Positions 9,296 through 19,424 of a stretch of 64,000 bases of DNA are shown here, piece by piece. The number at the start of each line of letters is the position of its first letter. Positions within the stretch are counted from its first letter, which is position 1. Below the pieces are notes generated by a model. That model worked only from the letters and a program-made list of their open reading frames with translations, had not been told where the DNA came from and made no database searches. This DNA is from Mesorhizobium sp. STM 4661. GTDB taxonomy: Bacteria > Pseudomonadota > Alphaproteobacteria > Rhizobiales > Rhizobiaceae. Both the position numbers and the translations under genes were made by a program. The stretch is taken from the NCBI RefSeq assembly GCF_000359125.1, contig NZ_CAAF010000038.1:160838-224837 (forward strand), written 5' to 3'.

Positions 9296-10816
9296 TTGCC
9301 CCTGAAGATCGTAAGCGAATCCCGTCCCAACACCTTTGAGTTTGAAACCTCGGCGCTGATCAAGCCGTCCGGCTTTCGCGAGTACGATGCGCGCTGGTGG
9401 TTCGGCCATCCGGCCTCGGCTGAGCCGCCGGAGCTCAATCTGATCGGTGTCCAGGCGCTCGGCATGGGGCTCGGCACGCTGATCCGGCGCCTGGGCGCGG
9501 GACCCGCTATCGTCACCGGGCATGATTTCCGCTCCTATTCGCTTGCCATCAAGCTGGCGCTGGTTTCCGGACTGATGGCCGCCGGCGCCCGCGTCAAGGA
9601 TATTGGCCTGGCACTGTCGCCGATGGCCTATTTCGCCCAGTTCGCGCTCGATACGCCGTCTGTCGCCATGGTCACCGCCTCGCACAACGAAAATGGCTGG
9701 ACCGGCGTCAAGATGGGGGCGGCGCGACCGCTGACCTTCGGTCCGGAGGAGATGAGCGCACTGAAGGCGATCGTGCTTGCCGGCGACTTCGATCTTGTCG
9801 GCGGCGGCTCCTACGATTTCGTTGCGGATTTCCGCAAGACCTATCTGGACGATCTGACCAGGGACAAGCGCATTTCGAGAAAGCTCAAGGTGGTCGCCGC
9901 CTGCGGCAATGGCACCGCCGGCGCCTTTGCGCCCGAAGCGCTGACGCGGATCGGCTGCGAGGTGATCCCGCTCGACGTCGATCTCGATCATACGTTTCCG
10001 CACTACAACCCTAATCCCGAAGACATGCAGATGCTGCACGCGATCCGTGACAAGGTCTTGGAGACAGGAGCCGATGTCGGACTTGGCTTCGACGGCGACG
10101 GCGACCGCTGCGGCGTGGTCGACAATGAAGGCAACGAGATCTTCGCCGACAAGGTCGGCGTCATGCTCGCGCGCGACATTGCGCGCCTTTATCCGGGCTC
10201 GACTTTCGTCGTCGACGTCAAGTCGACCGGCTTGTTCAACACCGACGCCGCCTTGCGCGCCGATGGCGCCGTCACCGATTATTGGAAGACCGGCCACTCC
10301 TACATCAAGCGGCGTGTGGCCGAACTCGGCGCGATCGCCGGTTTCGAGAAATCCGGCCATTTCTTCTTCAACCCGCCGATCGGCCGCGGCTATGACGATG
10401 GCCTCATCACTGCCATCGCCATCTGCGAGATGCTGGACCGCAGCCCGGCAAGCAGCATGGCCGATCTCTATCGCGATCTGCCGCTGACCTTCGGCACACC
10501 GACCATGTCGCCGCACTGCGCCGACGCGGTGAAATATGGCGTCGTCGAGCGGGTCGTTTCCGACTTTCAGGCCATGAAGCAGGATGGCGCGGCGTTTGCC
10601 GGGCAGAAGATCGCCGACCTGATCACCGTCAACGGCGTTCGCGTCGTTGCCGAGGACGGCACCTGGGGCCTGGTGCGGGCGTCGTCGAACAAGCCTGAGC
10701 TTGTCGTCGTGGTCGAGAGCCCGGTGTCATCCGAGCGGCGCCGGCAGATGTTCGAAGCCGTCGACGCCGTGCTGCGCCGCAGCCCGGAGGTCGGCGCCTA
10801 CAACCAGACTTTCTAG
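9296..10816 (+). CDS. Phosphomannomutase / phosphoglucomutase family
   Basis: A 506-residue alpha-D-phosphohexomutase. The catalytic phosphoserine loop is TASHNENGW, the metal-binding loop is DGDGDRCG, and the sugar-binding loop region is FEKSGHFFF, in the usual order. It interconverts hexose 6-phosphate and 1-phosphate, supplying mannose-1-P or glucose-1-P for surface polysaccharide. No ATG is available near the conserved N-terminus (SRPNTFEFETSALIKPSGFREYDARWWF). A TTG at 9296 with GGAG about ten bases upstream is the best start; another in-frame TTG at 9176 would add 40 unconserved residues. Specificity between mannose and glucose is not decided by the sequence. Confidence 0.88.
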   Translation: MPLKIVSESRPNTFEFETSALIKPSGFREYDARWWFGHPASAEPPELNLIGVQALGMGLGTLIRRLGAGPAIVTGHDFRSYSLAIKLALVSGLMAAGARVKDIGLALSPMAYFAQFALDTPSVAMVTASHNENGWTGVKMGAARPLTFGPEEMSALKAIVLAGDFDLVGGGSYDFVADFRKTYLDDLTRDKRISRKLKVVAACGNGTAGAFAPEALTRIGCEVIPLDVDLDHTFPHYNPNPEDMQMLHAIRDKVLETGADVGLGFDGDGDRCGVVDNEGNEIFADKVGVMLARDIARLYPGSTFVVDVKSTGLFNTDAALRADGAVTDYWKTGHSYIKRRVAELGAIAGFEKSGHFFFNPPIGRGYDDGLITAIAICEMLDRSPASSMADLYRDLPLTFGTPTMSPHCADAVKYGVVERVVSDFQAMKQDGAAFAGQKIADLITVNGVRVVAEDGTWGLVRASSNKPELVVVVESPVSSERRRQMFEAVDAVLRRSPEVGAYNQTF

Positions 10817-10929
10817 GTTCAGGGCCTCATCGCATCGCGCGGTGACAAGGCCATACAAGGGAAGCGGAGCCAGCTTGCCGCTGATCCGTTTCCGTCCGGA
10901 CCTCATCGCCAACGGGAGCTCAGGCGGGC

Positions 10930-11808
10930 TTAAGATGTCTGCCCAAGAACGTTCCAGTCGAACTTCCGCGCCCAGTCGGCAAAACTGTGCCAGCGGACCT
11001 CCTGGAAATCTCGGTGCAAGGCCTCGATATCGACGTCGTAGCCGATGCGGTCGAACCACTCGAACATCAGCGCCGCGTCCTCGCTTTGCTGGCGGGCTAC
11101 CGCGATCGGGATTTCCTGATAGTTGATCGGACGGCCGATGGCATGCGAAAGGATCTTCGCCTGGTCTTCGCCGGACAACTCGTCTCCCGCAATATCGAAA
11201 CGCTTGCCGAACACGCGTTCGCGCCGCTCGACCAGTGCGGCAACGAAGGCCCCGATGTCTGCCAGGGTGACCAGCTGGAGGAGGCGTTTGGCAGGCATCG
11301 CGAAAGCGTGCGTGCCCTGGCTGAGCGCCCCGATCGACCACGGCGCGACGATGTTCTCCATGAAGGCGACCGGCGCGCTGATCGTGTAGGGGATGCCGAG
11401 CCCGGCAACATGGTTCTCGACGAGATATTTGCTTTCGAAATGCGGGATGCCGGTCTTCTTGTCGGCGTCGGCAACGGACGAATAGATCAGATGTCCGACG
11501 CCGGCAGCCTTGGCTGCGTCGGCGGCCAGAATCCCTTGGCGGGTCTCCTCTTCCATCCCCGCCTCATAGCTGTTGCCCATCAAGAACATGGTGTCGACGT
11601 CTTTTGCGGCCTTCACAACAGAGGCCATATCGCCGAGATCGCCGGCCACGATCTCGACGCCCGCCGGCGCCAACTGCCGCGCGGCCTCGCTGTCCGGCTT
11701 GCGGGTCAAAGCCTTGACGCGATGTCCCCTCGACAGCAGGGCACGCGCAACCGCGCCGCCTTGTTGGCCTGTGGCGCCGGTAACGAGAACGCTTCGTTTG
11801 GTGGTCAT
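10930..11808 (-). CDS. NmrA-like NAD(P)-binding protein
   Basis: A 292-residue atypical short-chain dehydrogenase of the NmrA/HSCARG type. The N-terminal nucleotide-binding motif is VTGATGQQGGAVARALLSRGHRVKAL (GxxGxxG, about residues 9-34), followed by the acidic GDLGD segment and MFLMGN. The Tyr-x-x-x-Lys catalytic pair appears weakly (FESKYLVENHV). Such proteins either act as NADPH-dependent quinone or ketone reductases or sense redox state. The ATG at 11808 has AAGGAG upstream. It is divergent from a LysR regulator across a 96-base gap, a classic regulator-target layout. Confidence 0.85.
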   Translation of the reverse strand: MTTKRSVLVTGATGQQGGAVARALLSRGHRVKALTRKPDSEAARQLAPAGVEIVAGDLGDMASVVKAAKDVDTMFLMGNSYEAGMEEETRQGILAADAAKAAGVGHLIYSSVADADKKTGIPHFESKYLVENHVAGLGIPYTISAPVAFMENIVAPWSIGALSQGTHAFAMPAKRLLQLVTLADIGAFVAALVERRERVFGKRFDIAGDELSGEDQAKILSHAIGRPINYQEIPIAVARQQSEDAALMFEWFDRIGYDVDIEALHRDFQEVRWHSFADWARKFDWNVLGQTS

Positions 11809-11904
11809 GTGTCTGCTCCTTATTTCGCTGGAGCAAAACTAGGGTCTGTCAGATTGATGCATAATAGCCTATAATTGAAAAACTTTGTCTCATATCTGGA
11901 TACA

Positions 11905-12804
11905 ATGTTCGATCTCAACGATATCGTGGTGTTCGTTCGCGTCGTCGAAGCCGGCAGCTTCACCGCTGCCGCGCGGCTGCTTGCCATGCCCAAGACAACA
12001 GTCAGCCGGCGCGTTGCCGCGCTCGAGCGCGAGGTTGGGGTCCGCCTGCTGCAGCGCACGACGCGCAGCCTCAACGTGACGGATGCCGGGCGTCTCTACT
12101 ATGAGCAGAGCAGCCAGGCGCTGCGGACAATCGAGGATGCAAATCTGCGCCTCGCCGAAGCAAGAGCGGAGCCATCGGGCACGATCCGTATTTCGGCTCC
12201 CGTCGGCTTCGGCGGCTATTTCCTTACTCAGGCCGTGGTCGACTTTCTTGCGATGTATCCGAAAACCAAGGTCGAACTCCGCCTGACCGACGACAAGCTC
12301 AATCTGGTCGAGGACGGCATAGATCTCGCCTTCCGCACCGGGTTCCTTCAGGATTCCACGCTGATCGCTCGCAAACTCGGCTCCGCGCAGAGGCTGCTCT
12401 GCTCCAGTCCAGACTATCTCGCGCGCCACGGAGTACCGAAAGCGCCTGTGGACCTCACCCACCACCATTGCGTCATTGCAGGCCCCTCGACGTCAGGCGC
12501 TCACTGGCTGCTGGACGGCCCGCACGGACAGGAAACGGTTACGGTGGCCGGACGCTTCGCCGCCAATGAGATGCAGGCGGTGGTTGCCGCTGCTGTTGCA
12601 GGCTTCGGCATCGCCCAATTGCCTAATGCCATCGCCGAGCCACTGATCGATGAGGGGCGGTTGCAGCGCGTTCTCAAGGATTACGCGACGCCGGCCGGTG
12701 GCCTTCACGTTCTCTACCCGAGCAGCCGGCACCTTTCGCCCCTGGTCAAGGCATTCATCGAGCTGGCAGTCGAACGGATTTCCAATCGGGTAATCACCGC
12801 TTAA
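11905..12804 (+). CDS. LysR-family transcriptional regulator
   Basis: A 299-residue LysR protein. The winged helix-turn-helix is at residues 1-60 (MFDLNDIVVFVRVVEAGSFTAAARLLAMPKTTVSRRVAALE), followed by a substrate-binding-like effector domain from about residue 90. It belongs to the CrgA/AaeR-like subgroup, judged from LLQRTTRSLNVTDAGRLYYE. The ATG at 11905 is the family start; an upstream in-frame ATG at 11875 would add ten unlikely residues. The intergenic region with the divergent NmrA-like gene contains the short dyad ATAG-C-CTAT near 11865. It probably controls that neighbour and itself. Confidence 0.88.
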   Translation: MFDLNDIVVFVRVVEAGSFTAAARLLAMPKTTVSRRVAALEREVGVRLLQRTTRSLNVTDAGRLYYEQSSQALRTIEDANLRLAEARAEPSGTIRISAPVGFGGYFLTQAVVDFLAMYPKTKVELRLTDDKLNLVEDGIDLAFRTGFLQDSTLIARKLGSAQRLLCSSPDYLARHGVPKAPVDLTHHHCVIAGPSTSGAHWLLDGPHGQETVTVAGRFAANEMQAVVAAAVAGFGIAQLPNAIAEPLIDEGRLQRVLKDYATPAGGLHVLYPSSRHLSPLVKAFIELAVERISNRVITA

Positions 12805-12898
12805 AAAGCCGGTCAAAAGCGAGAAAGGTTCATGGACCGAATCCGGCTAGGCGGACCCGACCTCAAGCCCCGTCGACGATCAGTCGTACCTGGCAGAA

Positions 12899-14362
12899 TC
12901 AATAGGGGCTCGCCACATCCCCAGTCTCGACATAGACCGACTTCAATTGCGAATAGAGCGCCAGTGCTGCCAGCGAGTTCTCACGGCCGATGCCGGATTG
13001 CTTGAAGCCGCCGAAGGGTATCTCGACCGGCGTCAGATTATAGGCGTTGATCCAGCAGGTGCCGGCCTGCAGCTCGGCGATGACGCGGTGGGCGCGCGGC
13101 AGGTCGCGCGTGAAGACGCCCGCCGCGAGGCCGAACTCGGTGTCGTTGGCGCGCTCGATCACTTCATCTTCGCCATCGAATTTCAGCACGCTCATGACAG
13201 GCCCGAAAATCTCTTCCCGCGCGATGCGCATGCCGTCGGTGACCCCGGTGAAGACGGTCGGCTCGACGAAGAAGCCGCCCTGGAAACCCTGCAGGGAAGG
13301 TACCTTGCCGCCGCAGGCAAGCGTGGCGCCGTCCTGCTTGCCGGCCTCGATGTAGCCGATCACCTTCTCGTGCTGCGCCTTGTTGACCAGCGGCCCCATC
13401 TGCGTCTCTGGATCGAGCGGATCGCCGATGCGGATCCTCTTCGTCCGCTCGGTCAGCCGTTCGACGAAGCGGTCGTGGATGCCCTTCTGCACGAACACCC
13501 GCGTGCCGTTGGAGCAGATCTGGCCGGTCGAATAGAAATTGCCGAGCATGGCGCCGCCAATGGCGTTTTCGAGATCGGCGTCGTCGAAGACGATCAGCGG
13601 CGACTTGCCGCCGAGCTCCATGGTGGCGTGCTTCATCCTCGAGCCGGCGAGCGACAGCACCTTGCGGCCGGTCGGCACCGAGCCGGTCACCGAGACCTTG
13701 GCGACGACGTCGTGCTCGACAAGCCCGGCGCCGACATCGCCATAGCCTTGCACCACATTGAACAGCCCGTCGGGCAGCCCGGCCTCGCTGTAGATCTCGG
13801 CCAGCGCCAGCGCCGACAGCGGCGTGTTCTCGGATGGCTTGAACACCATGGCGTTGCCCATGGCGAGCGCCGGTGCGGATTTCCAGCCGGCGATCTGGAT
13901 CGGGTAGTTCCAGGCGCCGATGCCGACGCAGACGCCCAGCGCCTCGCGCCGCGTATAGGCAAAGGGCCCGCCGAGATCTATCGCTTCGCCATTATAGGAT
14001 GCGACAGCGCCGCCGAAATATTCGAGGCAGTCGGCCGCCGAAGGCGCGTCCGCCACCAGCGTCTCTTGAATCGCCTTGCCGGTATCGAGCGTCTCGATGC
14101 GGGCAAGATCGGCATTGCGCGCCCGCAATATGTCGGCGGCGCGGCGCAGGATGCGACCGCGCTCGACCGGCTTCAGCCGCGCCCAGGCCGGTTGTGCCAC
14201 GCGCGCCGCCTCGATGGCGAGTTCCAGCACGTTAGGCGTCGCCGAGTGCAGCACCGCGATGGTCTCGCCGGTCGCCGGATAGATCACCGGCAGCGCAGCA
14301 CCGCCTTCGTCTTCTATGTAGCGTCCGTTGACATAGTGCGATGCCGTTGGCTGGGCGCGCAT
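12899..14362 (-). CDS. betB: Betaine aldehyde dehydrogenase
   Basis: A 487-residue NAD(P)-dependent aldehyde dehydrogenase that oxidises betaine aldehyde to glycine betaine. The catalytic Cys283 lies in [13 protein letters not shown] and the general base Glu249 in [12 protein letters not shown]; the nucleotide-binding loop is [11 protein letters not shown]. The length equals rhizobial BetB. The ATG at 14362 has GGAGAAA upstream; a TTG twelve bases earlier lies inside that ribosome binding site. It is the last gene of the bet operon, 44 bases after betA. Confidence 0.95.
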   Translation of the reverse strand: MRAQPTASHYVNGRYIEDEGGAALPVIYPATGETIAVLHSATPNVLELAIEAARVAQPAWARLKPVERGRILRRAADILRARNADLARIETLDTGKAIQETLVADAPSAADCLEYFGGAVASYNGEAIDLGGPFAYTRREALGVCVGIGAWNYPIQIAGWKSAPALAMGNAMVFKPSENTPLSALALAEIYSEAGLPDGLFNVVQGYGDVGAGLVEHDVVAKVSVTGSVPTGRKVLSLAGSRMKHATMELGGKSPLIVFDDADLENAIGGAMLGNFYSTGQICSNGTRVFVQKGIHDRFVERLTERTKRIRIGDPLDPETQMGPLVNKAQHEKVIGYIEAGKQDGATLACGGKVPSLQGFQGGFFVEPTVFTGVTDGMRIAREEIFGPVMSVLKFDGEDEVIERANDTEFGLAAGVFTRDLPRAHRVIAELQAGTCWINAYNLTPVEIPFGGFKQSGIGRENSLAALALYSQLKSVYVETGDVASPY

Positions 14363-14406
14363 GGCTTTCTCCAAGTGTGTCGCTGGGCAGACCAGCCGAC
14401 AATGCT

Positions 14407-16059
14407 CTATCTGTCCGACGCCTGCCAGCGTGGATTAATCCATGGCTCCTGGTTGGACGGCGCCAGCGGCGTGCGGCCAAGGATGTGGTCGGCGGCCTTC
14501 TCCCCGGTCATGATCGACGGTGCGTTGAGATTGCCGTTGGTGACGCGCGGAAAGATCGAGGAGTCGGCGACCCGCAGCCCGTCGACGCCGATGACGCGGC
14601 ATTCTGGGTCGACGACGCTCATGGCGTCGTCGGCGCGACCCATCTTGCAGGTGCCGCAGGGATGATAGGCGCTTTCGGCGTGATCCCTGATGAAGGCGTC
14701 GAGATCGTCGTCCGACTGGACATGTGACCCCGGCGAGATTTCCTTGCCGCGATAGGCATCGAACGCCGACTGGCCGAAGATCTCGCGCGTCAGCCGGATG
14801 CAGTGGCGGAACTCGGTCCAGTCGTCCGGATGCGACATGTAGTTGAAGCGGATCACCGGCTTCGATCGGGGATCGGGCGAGCGCAGCGACACCGAGCCGC
14901 GCGACTTCGACCGCATCGGCCCGACATGCGCCTGGAATCCATGTGCCTTGGCCGCGGCCTTGCCGTCATAGCGCACCGCGGCGGGGATGAAATGGTACTG
15001 GATATCGGGATAGTCGACGCCGGCCTGTGAGCGCACGAAGGCCGCCGCCTCAAAATGGTTGGTCGCGCCAAGGCCGGTTTTGAAGAACAGCCATTGCGCG
15101 CCGATCAGCGCCTTGGAAAACGGGTTCAGCACCGAATTCAGCGTGATCGGCTTGGTCGATTCCTGCTGGATGTAGAGCTCCATATGGTCCTGCAGATTGC
15201 GGCCGACGCCGGGCCGGTCCGCGACCACCTGGATGCCATTCTCGCTGAGATGCGCGGCCGGGCCGATGCCGGACAGCATCAGGATCTTGGGTGAGTTGAT
15301 CGAGGACGCAGCGACGATCACTTCGCGGCGCGCCTTGATCACCTGAATCTGGTTGCGAGCCTCGATCTCGACGCCGGTGGCGCGTTGATTCTCGATGATC
15401 ACCCGCCGCGCGAAACCCTTGACCAGACTCACATTTTGCCGCTTGAGCGCCGGCCTGAGATAGGCGCTCGCCGTCGACCAGCGGCGGCCTCCGAAAATGG
15501 TCTGCTCCATCGGCCCAAAGCCTTCCTGCTTCGACCCGTTGTAGTCGTCGGTCAGTTCGAAGCCGGCCTGACGGCCGGCCTCGACGAAGGCGCCGTAGAG
15601 CGGATTTTTGCGCGGGCCGCGCTGCACGTGCAATGGGCCGCCATGGCCGCGCCAGCCATCCTCGCCGCCATTCGCGTTTTCCATGCGTTTGAAATAGGGC
15701 AGCACGTCGGCGAAGCCCCAGCCGGCTGCGCCTTCTTTGGCCCAATGGTCGAAGTCCCGCGCATGTCCCCGCACATAGACCATGCCGTTGATCGAGGACG
15801 AGCCGCCGATGACCTTGCCGCGCGGCGTCGCCAGCACGCGGCCGCCGAGATGCGGCTCCGGCTCGCTGGCAAAACCCCAGTCGTAAAGGCTCATATTGAG
15901 CGGGATCGACAGTGCCGACGGCATCTGGATCAGCGGCCCGATATCGCTGCCGCCAAATTCGATGACGATCACCGAATGCTTGCCGTCCTCCGACAGCCGG
16001 TAGGCCATGGCCGAGCCGGCCGAGCCGGAGCCGATGATGACGAAATCCGCTTCAAGCAT
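14407..16059 (-). CDS. betA: Choline dehydrogenase
   Basis: A 550-residue GMC flavoprotein oxidoreductase. The FAD dinucleotide motif is [17 protein letters not shown] at residues 8-24, the GMC signature is near residue 80 ([20 protein letters not shown]), and the catalytic His is in [13 protein letters not shown] with the following [15 protein letters not shown]. It oxidises choline to betaine aldehyde. Its start lies three bases after the stop of the dehydratase gene, inside a 17-bp tandem duplication. The carbon flow continues to betB downstream. Confidence 0.95.
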   Translation of the reverse strand: MLEADFVIIGSGSAGSAMAYRLSEDGKHSVIVIEFGGSDIGPLIQMPSALSIPLNMSLYDWGFASEPEPHLGGRVLATPRGKVIGGSSSINGMVYVRGHARDFDHWAKEGAAGWGFADVLPYFKRMENANGGEDGWRGHGGPLHVQRGPRKNPLYGAFVEAGRQAGFELTDDYNGSKQEGFGPMEQTIFGGRRWSTASAYLRPALKRQNVSLVKGFARRVIIENQRATGVEIEARNQIQVIKARREVIVAASSINSPKILMLSGIGPAAHLSENGIQVVADRPGVGRNLQDHMELYIQQESTKPITLNSVLNPFSKALIGAQWLFFKTGLGATNHFEAAAFVRSQAGVDYPDIQYHFIPAAVRYDGKAAAKAHGFQAHVGPMRSKSRGSVSLRSPDPRSKPVIRFNYMSHPDDWTEFRHCIRLTREIFGQSAFDAYRGKEISPGSHVQSDDDLDAFIRDHAESAYHPCGTCKMGRADDAMSVVDPECRVIGVDGLRVADSSIFPRVTNGNLNAPSIMTGEKAADHILGRTPLAPSNQEPWINPRWQASDR

Positions 16060-16062
16060 GGT

Positions 16063-17070
16063 TCATATGCGCCCATGGTTCATATGCGCAATGAAATCGG
16101 CGAGCGAGACATTGCCGCCGGTTGCCACCACGAGCACCGTCTTGCCGGCCACATCCACCTTGCCGCCGAGCAGCGCCGCCAGCGATGCCGCGCCCGACGG
16201 TTCGAGCACCAGCTTCATCCGCTCGAAGGCGATCCGCATCGCGTTGCGCACCGATTGATCGTCGACCGTGATGCCGCGAACGCCGGCCGTCTTGACCGCC
16301 GCGAATGGCGCGTCGCCGGGCTTGCGCGCCATCAGCCCGTCGCAGATCGATTTCGGCCCGATCGGCATGGTTTCGATGGCGCCATGCGCCAGCGACGAAC
16401 CCATGCCGTTGAAACCTTCGGGCTCGACACCGATGATTTCGGTTGCCGGCGACAGATAGTGGAAAGCCAGCGACACGCCGCCGATCAGCCCGCCGCCACC
16501 GACCGCGCAGAACAGCAAATCGGCGCTGGCATCCCTGGCATCGAGTTGCTCGAGTGCTTCCAGCCCCGCACCGGCCTGGCCGGCGACGATTTCCGGATCG
16601 TCGAAGGGATGCAGCAGCGTAAGCCCCTCGGTCTCGGCGATCTCGCGCGCCTTGGCGGCGGCAACCTCCTCACGCGCGCGCTCGCCATGGTCGGTCAGCA
16701 CGACGCGCGCGCCATAGCCGGCAGTTGCCTCGCGCTTGGCGGCCGGCGCGTCGATCGGCATGACGATGGTGACGGGGATGCCCAGCGCCTGGCCGGCGGC
16801 GGCCAGCCCTTGCGCGAAATTGCCGGAGGAATAGGCGACGACGCCCTTGCTCGCCTCATCGGGCGACAGCCGCTTCAGCCGCCAATAGGCGCCGCGCACC
16901 TTGAACGATCCCGCCCATTGCAGCGATTCCGGCTTGACGAAGACGCGGGCAGCACCCGTCTCGCGGGCAAGGGCCGCCGACTCCAGCAATGGCGTGATCT
17001 GCGTCGCCTTCGAAGTGACGGCATAGGCCTGTTTGAGATGATCGAGGGAGGGGATAAGGGTCGTCATCAT
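16063..17070 (-). CDS. Serine/threonine dehydratase-like PLP enzyme within the bet operon
   Basis: A 335-residue fold-type II PLP enzyme of the threonine ammonia-lyase/serine racemase family. The PLP lysine is in SFKVRGAYWRL near residue 51, the substrate-Ser loop is SSGNFAQGLA, and the PLP phosphate loop is GGGGLIGG. There is no C-terminal ACT domain, so allosteric control by isoleucine is not expected. Start ATG 17070 overlaps the betC stop (ATGATGA), which shows translational coupling; a second Met follows at once. In this operon it could deaminate serine formed from glycine at the end of betaine breakdown. That role is inference; a racemase or hydroxyaspartate role cannot be excluded. Confidence 0.85.
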   Translation of the reverse strand: MMTTLIPSLDHLKQAYAVTSKATQITPLLESAALARETGAARVFVKPESLQWAGSFKVRGAYWRLKRLSPDEASKGVVAYSSGNFAQGLAAAGQALGIPVTIVMPIDAPAAKREATAGYGARVVLTDHGERAREEVAAAKAREIAETEGLTLLHPFDDPEIVAGQAGAGLEALEQLDARDASADLLFCAVGGGGLIGGVSLAFHYLSPATEIIGVEPEGFNGMGSSLAHGAIETMPIGPKSICDGLMARKPGDAPFAAVKTAGVRGITVDDQSVRNAMRIAFERMKLVLEPSGAASLAALLGGKVDVAGKTVLVVATGGNVSLADFIAHMNHGRI

Positions 17071-18596
17071 TCGCCTCGCGGATACCTTTTGCTCTCTTCG
17101 AGATTGTCGAGGTTCATGTGATTGCGCATGTAGCGCTCGGACGCCTTCTGCAGCGGCTGGAAATCCCAGGGGTAATAGGCGCCGTTGCGCAGCGCGGGAT
17201 AGACGATCCAGCGGCGCGCCTGGCTCTCGCGCACGGCGGCGTCGAAGCCGGCCATGTCCCAGCGCGTTCGGACCTTGTCCATGAATGCCGCCACCAGGGC
17301 CGCGTTGGCCGGGTCGTCGGCCAAATTGTCTCGCTCGAGCGGATCGGCTTCGAGATCGAACAATTGCGGCGGGTCGAGCTCGCAATGGACGAACTTGTAT
17401 TTGCCGTCGCGGAGCGCCACCAGCGGCGCGTAGGAGCCTTCGGCGGCATACTCGATCAACACAGGCGCGGTGCGCTCCCCACCGGTGGCAAGCGGCAGCA
17501 GCGACTGGCCATCGGTCCATGGCGCAATCGCGCTCATGTCGATGCCGGCGAGGTCACAAAGCGTCGGCGTCACGTCGAGATTGGAGACCGGCGCCTCGAT
17601 CAGCCCTGCTGGCACACCCTTGCCGCCGATCATCAGCGGCACCCGCACCGAGCCTTCGAAGAAGCTCATCTTGAACCACAGGCCGCGTTCGCCGAGCATG
17701 TCGCCATGGTCCGAACAGAACAGGATGACGGTGTCGTCGAGCATGCGCGTGCGCTTGAGAACATCCAGAAGCTCGCCGAGCTTGTCGTCGACATAGGAGA
17801 TGTTGGCGAAATAGCCCCGCCGCGAACGTCGCACCTGCTCAGGCGTGATCTCGAAAGCGGGATAGTCGCTGGCGCGGTATAGGCGCTGCGAATGCACATC
17901 CTGCTCGTCATGCGCGATGAACCCGGTTTCCGGATCCAGTGCCTGGCAGTTTTCGTAGAGATCCCAATACTGCTTGCGCGCGACATAGGGATCGTGCGGG
18001 TGCGATAGCGAAACAGTGAGGCACCACGGCCGATGGTTCGCATCGTCCTGCTCGCGCGAAAGCTGGTAGAGCTTCTGCGTGGCCAGGAACACGACCTCGT
18101 CGTCATACTCCATCTGGTTGGTGGTCTCGGCGACGCCGGCGCCAGTCACCGAGCCCAGATTGTGATACCACCAGTCGATGCGTTCGCCGGGCTTGCGATA
18201 GTCCGGCGTCCAGCCGAAATCGGCGGGATAGATGTCGGTGGTCAGCCGCTCCTCGAAGCCGTGCAGCTGATCCGGTCCGACGAAATGCATCTTGCCCGAC
18301 AGGCAGGTGTAGTAGCCGGCGGCGCGTAGATGATGGGCGAAGGTCGGGATCGAGGAGACGAATTCGGCGGCGTTGTCATAGACGCCGGTGCGTGACGGCA
18401 ACTGCCCGCTCATGAATGAGGCGCGGCCCGGCGCGCAGAGCGGCGAGGCGGTGTAGTTGTTGGCAAAGCGCGCCGAGCGGGCGGCCAGCGCCTTGAGATG
18501 CGGCACGTGCAGGAAGTCCGCCGGCCCGTCCGGAAACAGGGTGCCGTTGAGCTGATCGACCATGACGATCAGGAAATTGGGTTTCTTGCGTGTCAC
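17067..18596 (-). CDS. betC: Choline sulfatase
   Basis: A 509-residue type I sulfatase. Cys54 in [10 protein letters not shown] is the residue converted to formylglycine; metal-binding motifs include MVDQLNG near residue 12 and [11 protein letters not shown] in the middle. The C-terminal region ([21 protein letters not shown]) is characteristic of choline sulfatases. It hydrolyses choline-O-sulfate to choline and sulfate, so the operon can use choline-O-sulfate as a source of osmoprotectant. The start is GTG at 18596 overlapping the betI stop (GTGA). Confidence 0.95.
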   Translation of the reverse strand: MTRKKPNFLIVMVDQLNGTLFPDGPADFLHVPHLKALAARSARFANNYTASPLCAPGRASFMSGQLPSRTGVYDNAAEFVSSIPTFAHHLRAAGYYTCLSGKMHFVGPDQLHGFEERLTTDIYPADFGWTPDYRKPGERIDWWYHNLGSVTGAGVAETTNQMEYDDEVVFLATQKLYQLSREQDDANHRPWCLTVSLSHPHDPYVARKQYWDLYENCQALDPETGFIAHDEQDVHSQRLYRASDYPAFEITPEQVRRSRRGYFANISYVDDKLGELLDVLKRTRMLDDTVILFCSDHGDMLGERGLWFKMSFFEGSVRVPLMIGGKGVPAGLIEAPVSNLDVTPTLCDLAGIDMSAIAPWTDGQSLLPLATGGERTAPVLIEYAAEGSYAPLVALRDGKYKFVHCELDPPQLFDLEADPLERDNLADDPANAALVAAFMDKVRTRWDMAGFDAAVRESQARRWIVYPALRNGAYYPWDFQPLQKASERYMRNHMNLDNLEESKRYPRGE

Positions 18597-19183
18597 TGCG
18601 TCTGCCGCCGGCTGAGTTTCGTTTCGAGATAGTCCTCGACCAGCGCGATCGCCGTCGCGGCATCAGGCACGCCGTCCTTCAGCGCGCGCCTGATATAGAG
18701 CCCGTCGATCAGCGCCGCCGTGGCCTCGGCGACGCGGTCGGCCTCGCTTCTGGGCAGGATGCCGGTCAGCCCGCTCAACAGGTTGGAATGCAGGCGCCGC
18801 GCATAGACCCTGAGCAGCCGGCGCAGCGCCGACGATTTCTGCGCCTCGACGTAGAAGGCGAGCCAGGCGGCAATGGTTTCCGGTTGGAACTGCAGGTCGG
18901 AGAAATTAACGGCGACCACTGCCGAGACGCGCTCGCGAGGGGTGCCGGCAGAACCGAGGGCGCGTCGCGTGTCGGCGGTCAGCTCGGCCAGGATATGCCG
19001 CATCGTCGCCAGCAACAGCTCGTCCTTGGCGCCGAAATAGTGATGGGCCAGCGCCGACGAGACGCCGGCGCGACCGGCGATCTCGGTCATGGTCACGTCA
19101 AGCGAGCCGCGCTCGCCGATCGCCGAGATCGTCGCATCGATGAGCGCCTTGCGGCGCAGCGGTTCCATTCCGACTTTCGGCAT
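18593..19183 (-). CDS. betI: Choline-responsive TetR-family repressor
   Basis: A 196-residue TetR-family protein resembling BetI from its start ([22 protein letters not shown]) and in its helix-turn-helix ([33 protein letters not shown]). BetI represses bet genes and is relieved by choline. The ATG at 19183 has GGAG at proper spacing and the length fits the family; an upstream in-frame start would add eight residues. It leads the betI-betC-dehydratase-betA-betB operon, all with overlaps or very short gaps. A matching operator candidate lies at 19217-19236. Confidence 0.93.
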   Translation of the reverse strand: MPKVGMEPLRRKALIDATISAIGERGSLDVTMTEIAGRAGVSSALAHHYFGAKDELLLATMRHILAELTADTRRALGSAGTPRERVSAVVAVNFSDLQFQPETIAAWLAFYVEAQKSSALRRLLRVYARRLHSNLLSGLTGILPRSEADRVAEATAALIDGLYIRRALKDGVPDAATAIALVEDYLETKLSRRQTQ

Positions 19184-19216
19184 GCTTGCTCCGGCCCTCT
19201 GCAGCAATGATTATTT

Positions 19217-19236
19217 TTTATTGACGGATCAATCAA
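19217..19236. promoter_or_regulatory. Probable BetI operator
   Basis: The imperfect palindrome TTTATTGA-CGGA-TCAATCAA, with 7 of 8 arm bases paired, lies 34 bases upstream of the betI start in an AT-rich stretch. It resembles the ATTGA/TCAAT arms seen in known BetI-regulated promoters. Assignment rests on symmetry and position. Confidence 0.6.
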
Positions 19237-19424
19237 CAAAAATCCAATCCAATTTTTATGCCGAAGGCCAAGCGCCCGGACAGCCGCCAAGATCGAACTC
19301 GAAGATCAAACGATTGTGTGTTTCCGGCCCCTTCACGCGGCCTGAAAAACGGTTCATAGTTGAACAATATTAGAGGCTCGCGCCGCGATATGAAGTGTTA
19401 GGCTCGCGGAGAATGGAGATCGCC

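Noticed and set aside
12947..14665. Long plus-strand open frame (572 residues) opposite betB
   Set aside because: It is antisense to a clear dehydrogenase gene, has Arg/Gly/Asp-rich composition typical of high-GC shadow frames, and has no motif.
15385..17121. Long plus-strand open frame (578 residues) across betA and the dehydratase
   Set aside because: It is the complement of two well-supported genes, and has no family resemblance or ribosome binding site.
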